Assembly: GCA_030609125.1 (NCBI GenBank)
Contig: JAUWCW010000042.1
Coordinates: 1-10,537 of the forward strand
Length of the DNA stretch: 10,537 nucleotides
DNA from: JAUWCW01 sp030609125 [NCBI: Candidatus Rokuibacteriota bacterium]
GTDB lineage: Bacteria > JAUVQV01
Direction of reading: 5' to 3'
Both the position numbers and the translations under genes were made by a program. Every line of letters begins with the position of its first letter. The stretch's first letter is position 1. Of the stretch, positions 6,905-10,537 are shown in pieces. Under the pieces are notes generated by a model. That model ran no database searches. It worked only from the letters and a program-made list of their open reading frames with translations, and was not told where the DNA came from.

Positions 6905-6919
6905 TGACGGAGGTTGAAG

Positions 6920-7426
6920 ATGCCCCCAGGCGCGAAGAGCAATAAGGATAACGACCCGGAAGGACTGGATCGGGAAGAGGATCAGGCGTCCGCCGCCGAG
7001 GGACTTACGGAACTTCTCGGCTTCATGCTGGCCGACGAGGAGTACGCCCTCGACATTCTCGAGATCAAGGAGATCATACGGCTGCGGACGATCACCGCCG
7101 TTCCGCGCACGCCGGACTATCTCAAGGGAATCATCACGCTGCGGGGAGTGATCGTCCCCGTCTTCGACCTGCGGCGGCGGCTGGGGTTGGACGAGGCCGG
7201 GCACGGCCAGCACACGCGGATCGTCGTCGTCTACCGCGGCGATGAATTCGCGGGCATGATCGTCGACTCCATCACCCATGTGATGGAGGTCGGCGTGGAG
7301 GAGATCGAACCGCCGCCCCCTACCATCGGCACCGTGGAGGTCGAATTCATCAAGGGTGTGACCCGCTTCCAGGAGCGGCTCGTCATCCTGCTGAACCTGG
7401 CCCGCGTGCTGGATGTCAAGTCCTGA
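6920..7426 (+). CDS. cheW: Chemotaxis coupling protein CheW
   Basis: The protein has 168 residues: a hydrophilic, probably disordered N-terminus (1-27) and one CheW domain (about 28-168). Visible landmarks are the opening LLGFMLADEEYALDILEIKEI, split here as LLGFMLADEEYALD and ILEIKEI, the block VPRTPDYLKG, TLRGVIVPVFDLRRRLGL (variant of NLRG; conserved Arg75), and the closing ILLNLARVL. It would bridge receptor tips and the P5 domain of the adjacent CheA in the array. I choose ATG 6920, six bases after GGAGG at 6909-6913. An in-frame TTG at 6914 abuts that site with no spacing and is unlikely. It follows cheA by 15 nt, so cotranscription and probably coupled translation are expected. Single CheW domain, no receiver fused, so it is an adaptor and not a CheV. 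Confidence 0.95.
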   Translation: MPPGAKSNKDNDPEGLDREEDQASAAEGLTELLGFMLADEEYALDILEIKEIIRLRTITAVPRTPDYLKGIITLRGVIVPVFDLRRRLGLDEAGHGQHTRIVVVYRGDEFAGMIVDSITHVMEVGVEEIEPPPPTIGTVEVEFIKGVTRFQERLVILLNLARVLDVKS

Positions 7427-7438
7427 AGAGAACGGACG

Positions 7439-8452
7439 ATGAGCTCGGACAAACCCGGGACGAGAGTCGTCCGCTGCCCCAGCTGCGGGAGGTACTACAG
7501 GATCGCCTCCACGGCGGCCGTCACACCGGAAACGAGGCTGCGGTGCACGGGGTGCGGGCACGTCTTTCAGCTCACGCCCGGGGGGCTTCCCGCGCAGGAT
7601 GCCCCGACGGCGTACCGGGCCGCGCAGGCGGGGGCGGGGCCGCGCGTCCTCGTCGCTTCCGACGGGGGAGATCTGAGGGCCGTCGTGGAGGAGGTTCTGC
7701 TCAAGGGGGGATATTCGTACCGGTCGGTCGTGGGGGGTGACGAGGCGTGGAGGCAGATCGGCGAGTGGAGCCCGCAGGCGGCGGTTCTCGACGTGGGGCT
7801 GCCGGGCATGCCTGTTTTCGAAATCTGCGACAGGATCAGGCGGGACCCGACGCACGGGAAGCTGGGGATCGTTCTTCTGGCGTCGGTCTACCGGCACACG
7901 CGGTACAAGCGTTCCCCCACCAGCCTCTACGGTGCCGACGATTACATTGAAAAGCATCACCTCCGCGACTCCTTGACGGGAAAGATCGCGCGGCTCATCC
8001 CTGAAAAAAGCGCCGCTCCCCCCGGCGGAGCCGGCCTCTACCCGCCTCCGGTGCGTGAAGAGGCCATGATGGAGAAGGGGAACGCCACCGGCGCGGAGAA
8101 AGCGGCCGGGGAAGAGGAGACCCTTGTCCGGGAGGAGCAGTTCGGCTCCCGTGAGGCTGCGCGGGAGAGTGCGGACGACCTGAATGCGCCCCTGAAACGC
8201 TTTGCCAGGATCATCATGGCGGACATCGCGCTCTACAACCAGGAGCTGGTTGAGGAAGGCATAAGAATGGGCGGCCTGCGGCAGCTCCTGCAGAAGGAGA
8301 TCGCTGAAGGACGCCGTCTTTTCGAGACCAGGCTGAAGCCGGGATTCGAAGGGGGGGATGATCTCTACAACCGGGCGATCGAGGAGTTCGTCGGCAGGCA
8401 GGGAGTCCGCTTCGGAGGCCCGGGAGAGTCCGGAGGAGGAGGGAGCCGGTGA
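7439..8452 (+). CDS. Zinc-ribbon (MJ0042-type) receiver protein with a conserved-looking C-terminal helical module
   Basis: The protein has 337 residues in three parts. Residues 11-45 are a zinc ribbon with C13-x2-C16 and C36-x2-C39 (RCPSCGRYYRI, RCTGCGHVFQL), the MJ0042-type finger. Residues 68-187 are a receiver: phosphoacceptor D118 (VLDVGLPGM), S149 in the Thr/Ser position and K172 (YIEKHH). One acidic-pocket residue is replaced (S74-D75 where D-D is normal), and the segment RHTRYKRSPTSLYGADDYI is longer than in CheY. After a charged linker (190-245), residues about 248-325 are helical (KRFARIIMADIALYNQELVE...), a module I recognise from deltaproteobacterial zinc-ribbon proteins but cannot name. 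No membrane segment, DNA-binding helix or enzyme domain is visible. The start is ATG 7439, with only a weak purine-rich site ahead and 12 nt after cheW. A third receiver target for CheA, possibly with weakened phosphorylation. Confidence 0.82.
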   Translation: MSSDKPGTRVVRCPSCGRYYRIASTAAVTPETRLRCTGCGHVFQLTPGGLPAQDAPTAYRAAQAGAGPRVLVASDGGDLRAVVEEVLLKGGYSYRSVVGGDEAWRQIGEWSPQAAVLDVGLPGMPVFEICDRIRRDPTHGKLGIVLLASVYRHTRYKRSPTSLYGADDYIEKHHLRDSLTGKIARLIPEKSAAPPGGAGLYPPPVREEAMMEKGNATGAEKAAGEEETLVREEQFGSREAARESADDLNAPLKRFARIIMADIALYNQELVEEGIRMGGLRQLLQKEIAEGRRLFETRLKPGFEGGDDLYNRAIEEFVGRQGVRFGGPGESGGGGSR

Positions 8453-10485
8453 TGTCCTCGCAGGAAGAGATACGCCGTCAGCTTCAGGACGAGAACGAGG
8501 AGACCCGTCATTCGGCCGTGCAGGCCCTGGCGCCCCTTGGGGCGGAAGCCCTGCCTCTGCTCGCGGAGGCCCTCGGCGACCGCAGCTGGAGGGTCCGGAA
8601 GGCGGCGCTGGAGACTGTTGTCGCCATTCCCGGCAAGGAGACGATGGACATTCTGCTCGGCGGCATTCGCGACGAGGAGAGCGCGGGCCGCCGCAACACC
8701 TGCATGGAGGCCCTTATCCGGCTCGGTGACGAAGCGGTGCCTTTCCTTCCGGCGCTGCTGAAGGACGACGACGCGGACGTCAGAAAGTTCGGCGTCGATA
8801 TCCTCGGCAACATCGAAAGCGTCAAGGTTCTCTCCCCCCTTATGACGGCGCTGGACGACGGGGAAGACAACGTCGTCGCCGCCGCCGCCGAATACCTCGG
8901 AAAGAAAAGGCACCGGGAGGCGGTGCCGGCCCTTGTGGCCAGGGCCGGATCCGGAGATTTCTGGGTGAGGTTCAGCTGTCTGAAGGCCCTCGGGGAAATC
9001 GGGGACCCTTCGGCGGGGCCGGCGGTCCTGGAGATGGCGGGGGAGCAGGACCTGCGCAAGGTGTCCCTGGAAGCGCTGGGCCTCATGGGTGTCCCCGAGG
9101 CGGAGCCCTTCATTCTCGAAGGCCTCTTCTCCCGGGACAGGGGACTGCGCAAGGTCGCCGTCCTTGCCGCCGCGCGGCTGCGGCGGCATGTGCAGGAAAA
9201 GGGCGGAAGTTTCCGGTCCGTCCGGCAGAGCATCGGAAGCAACGCCACCGGGGAGCTCGTCGCCTACCTCACCGCACTGCTCCGCCACGACGATGCCGAG
9301 CTGAGAGGGGGCGCCATGATCGTGCTGGGAGCCGCTGCCGGCAAGGAAGCGGTGGGCCCGCTCCTGGAGGCTGTCCCCGGCGCCATGGAAGACGAGCAGT
9401 CTCTGATCATCGAGGTGCTGGCGGACCTGCCCGACGAAGATCTTCCCGGACTCTTTCCGAGGCTGCGCGACGAGCAGCCGACGGTTCGCAGGTCCGTCGC
9501 CCGGGTGCTGGGGCTGAGGGCGTGCAAGGGCGCGGTCCCGCACCTCGTGGGCCTCCTGGAAGACGAGGAGGGACACGTGAGGAGAGAAGCTTCCAGGGCC
9601 CTGGGCGAAACAGGCGACCAGCTGGCGGTGGCCCCTCTCGTTTCCCTTCTGAGCGACCCCTACCCGGATGTTCGCCAGGCCGTCGTGGAAGCGCTGGCAA
9701 AGCTCGGGCGGAGCGAGGAGGAACTGCGCCGGCTCGTCCTGAGCTTTCTCGAATCCCAGCTCGAATCCCGGGACCAGGACGTGGTCGCCAACGCCCTGAG
9801 GATCGTGGCCCGCCTGGGAGGGCGCAAGGTCATGGAGCGGCTCAAGTTCTCCCTGAAGGACGAGCGGAGCCAGGTCAGAAGGGCGGCCGTGGAGGCCCTG
9901 GGCGCCGTCGACAGCCCGGAAGCGCTGGACGTGCTCCGGCTGGCGCTGACCGACGAGGACGCCACGGTGAGGCGCGAGGCGATCCAGAGGGTCGGGCGGA
10001 GCAGGGGCCCCGATATTCTCCCCACCCTTCTGCCCATGCTCCGGGACGATGACCTCTGGGTCCGGGTGCGCGCCGTCCAGGCCGTGGCCGACCAGGCGAG
10101 CCCGGAGGCCTGCGAGGTGCTGCTTCGCACGGTGGAGCAGGAGGGCGCGGGCCCCGTCAAACTGGCCGCCATCAGGGCCCTGGGAGAGGTGAAGTTCCCC
10201 GGGGCGGTGGACGTCTTCCTCGCGCTGGCCGACTCCGGCGACAGGGAAACCCGGATGGCCTCCATCGAGGCCCTCGGGAAGGCGCAGGGGGAGGCGGCGG
10301 TGGAAAAGCTCCTCCGGTCCCTGGGAGACGAGGACTGGGGTCTGCGATCGGCGGCGGTGCGGGCGCTCCAGCCGTTCGCTGACAGGGAGAATGTGCGCTC
10401 CGCCCTGGAGGCGGTTGCCCGTGAGGACGCTGACACGCTGGTCAGAAAGACGGCCTCGGACCTGCTCGGCGGGGAATCGGGCTAG
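8452..10485 (+). CDS. HEAT-repeat (PBS-lyase-like) scaffold protein of the che operon
   Basis: This 677-residue protein is almost wholly HEAT/PBS-lyase-type repeats. I count about 20 units of roughly 31 residues from residue 5 to the end, with the recurrent pattern D-x-x-VR-x-x-A-x-x-ALG-x-x-G-x-x-x-A-V-x-x-L-x-x-L-x-D (clear units: VRREASRALGETGD, VRRAAVEALGAVDS). An insertion at about 243-273 (HVQEKGGSFRSVRQ) splits an N-terminal group of about 7 from a C-terminal group of about 13. It should form a superhelical solenoid for protein binding. There is no signal peptide, membrane helix or catalytic motif, so it is cytoplasmic. The start is ATG 8452, sharing one base with the previous stop (TGATG); GTG 8449 is an alternative. 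A purine-rich AGGAGGAGGGAG precedes it at 8434-8445. Overlap suggests coupled synthesis with the zinc-ribbon receiver. A HEAT-repeat protein, Cpc7, is linked to the Che7 system of Myxococcus xanthus (from memory); equivalence is not shown. Confidence 0.85.
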   Translation: MSSQEEIRRQLQDENEETRHSAVQALAPLGAEALPLLAEALGDRSWRVRKAALETVVAIPGKETMDILLGGIRDEESAGRRNTCMEALIRLGDEAVPFLPALLKDDDADVRKFGVDILGNIESVKVLSPLMTALDDGEDNVVAAAAEYLGKKRHREAVPALVARAGSGDFWVRFSCLKALGEIGDPSAGPAVLEMAGEQDLRKVSLEALGLMGVPEAEPFILEGLFSRDRGLRKVAVLAAARLRRHVQEKGGSFRSVRQSIGSNATGELVAYLTALLRHDDAELRGGAMIVLGAAAGKEAVGPLLEAVPGAMEDEQSLIIEVLADLPDEDLPGLFPRLRDEQPTVRRSVARVLGLRACKGAVPHLVGLLEDEEGHVRREASRALGETGDQLAVAPLVSLLSDPYPDVRQAVVEALAKLGRSEEELRRLVLSFLESQLESRDQDVVANALRIVARLGGRKVMERLKFSLKDERSQVRRAAVEALGAVDSPEALDVLRLALTDEDATVRREAIQRVGRSRGPDILPTLLPMLRDDDLWVRVRAVQAVADQASPEACEVLLRTVEQEGAGPVKLAAIRALGEVKFPGAVDVFLALADSGDRETRMASIEALGKAQGEAAVEKLLRSLGDEDWGLRSAAVRALQPFADRENVRSALEAVAREDADTLVRKTASDLLGGESG

Positions 10486-10493
10486 GGTTCCAG

Positions 10494-10537
10494 GTGTTTT
10501 CTCCCAACGAATGCGCCGTCAAGCTCAAGCCGGAAGA
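10494..10537 (+). CDS. Probable start of CheR methyltransferase (cut by window end)
   Basis: GTG 10494, 8 nt after the HEAT gene, opens a frame that runs off the window: VFSPNECAVKLKPEE. The LKPEE block resembles the opening of CheR N-terminal domains (often followed by F-x-x-L/I-R-D), and CheR is expected here because it methylates the MCPs feeding CheA. Only about 14 residues are visible, so this is a guess from context. The ribosome-binding site (AGGG at 10484-10487) is weak. ATG 10510 in another frame would give MRRQAQAGR, which resembles nothing. Confidence 0.45.
   Translation, partial: MFSPNECAVKLKPE

Noticed and set aside
6904-6945. ATG 6904 overlapping the cheA stop as a start for cheW
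   Set aside because: That frame closes at TAA 6943-6945 after 13 codons (MTEVEDAPRREEQ) and is not the CheW frame. ATG 6920 with GGAGG is a better start, and no frameshift need be assumed.
5831-7960. A 709-codon open frame on the minus strand over cheA, cheW and the zinc-ribbon gene
   Set aside because: It spans three recognised genes antisense and has no recognisable domain. It is a GC-bias shadow.
8365-9576. A 403-codon minus-strand frame opposite the HEAT gene
   Set aside because: It mirrors the repeat coding pattern and shows no domain or ribosome-binding site.
8452-10485. Tandem DNA repeats or a CRISPR array in the HEAT gene
   Set aside because: The repetition of about 31 codons is at protein level and diverged at DNA level. 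No identical DNA repeats with unique spacers are seen.
8452-10485. HEAT protein as a phycobilin lyase (CpcE-like)
   Set aside because: The repeats resemble the PBS-lyase HEAT family, but that name reflects the repeat type only. There is no phycobiliprotein context, and the gene lies in a che operon.

Overview
The window is GC-rich bacterial DNA, with every supported gene on the + strand. Its gene types (a DUF4388/PatA-N receiver protein, an MJ0042-type zinc-ribbon receiver, an FG-GAP protein and a HEAT-repeat protein beside che genes) are most familiar from Desulfobacterota/Desulfuromonadota and Myxococcota (the former Deltaproteobacteria). The outer-membrane porin shows the cell is Gram-negative. 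This assignment rests on recognising families, not on a search.

Region 1 (1-819) is the 3' part of an FG-GAP/VCBS-like protein. Region 2 (820-2545) is a single-gene unit: a probable sigma70 promoter at 898-927, a leader of about 180 nt with a possible 14-residue leader ORF and alternative stem-loops, a 457-residue porin-like beta-barrel protein, and a very strong intrinsic terminator. Region 3 (2544-2752) holds a REP-like palindromic element followed by a second good sigma70 promoter.

Region 4 (2753 to the end) is a chemosensory (Che) operon. In order it encodes a DUF4388-receiver-GAF-like response regulator, CheY, CheA, CheW, a zinc-ribbon/receiver protein with an unrecognised C-terminal helical module, a protein of about 20 HEAT repeats, and probably the first codons of CheR, cut by the window edge. 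Gaps are 26, 40, 15 and 12 nt, then a 1-nt overlap, then 8 nt, so a shared transcript is likely. A terminator-like hairpin inside the operon, at the end of the first gene, may lower or tune expression of cheY onward.

As a system, an MCP (not in the window) would signal through CheW to CheA. CheA autophosphorylates on His53 and can pass phosphate to up to three receiver proteins encoded beside it. No flagellar gene is seen. The three receivers and the HEAT-repeat protein suggest a non-flagellar or multi-branch output such as pili, development, c-di-GMP or protein localisation, but the sequence does not settle which. The least ordinary parts are the zinc-ribbon receiver with its uncharacterised C-terminus, the HEAT protein translationally coupled to it, and the porin leader RNA.
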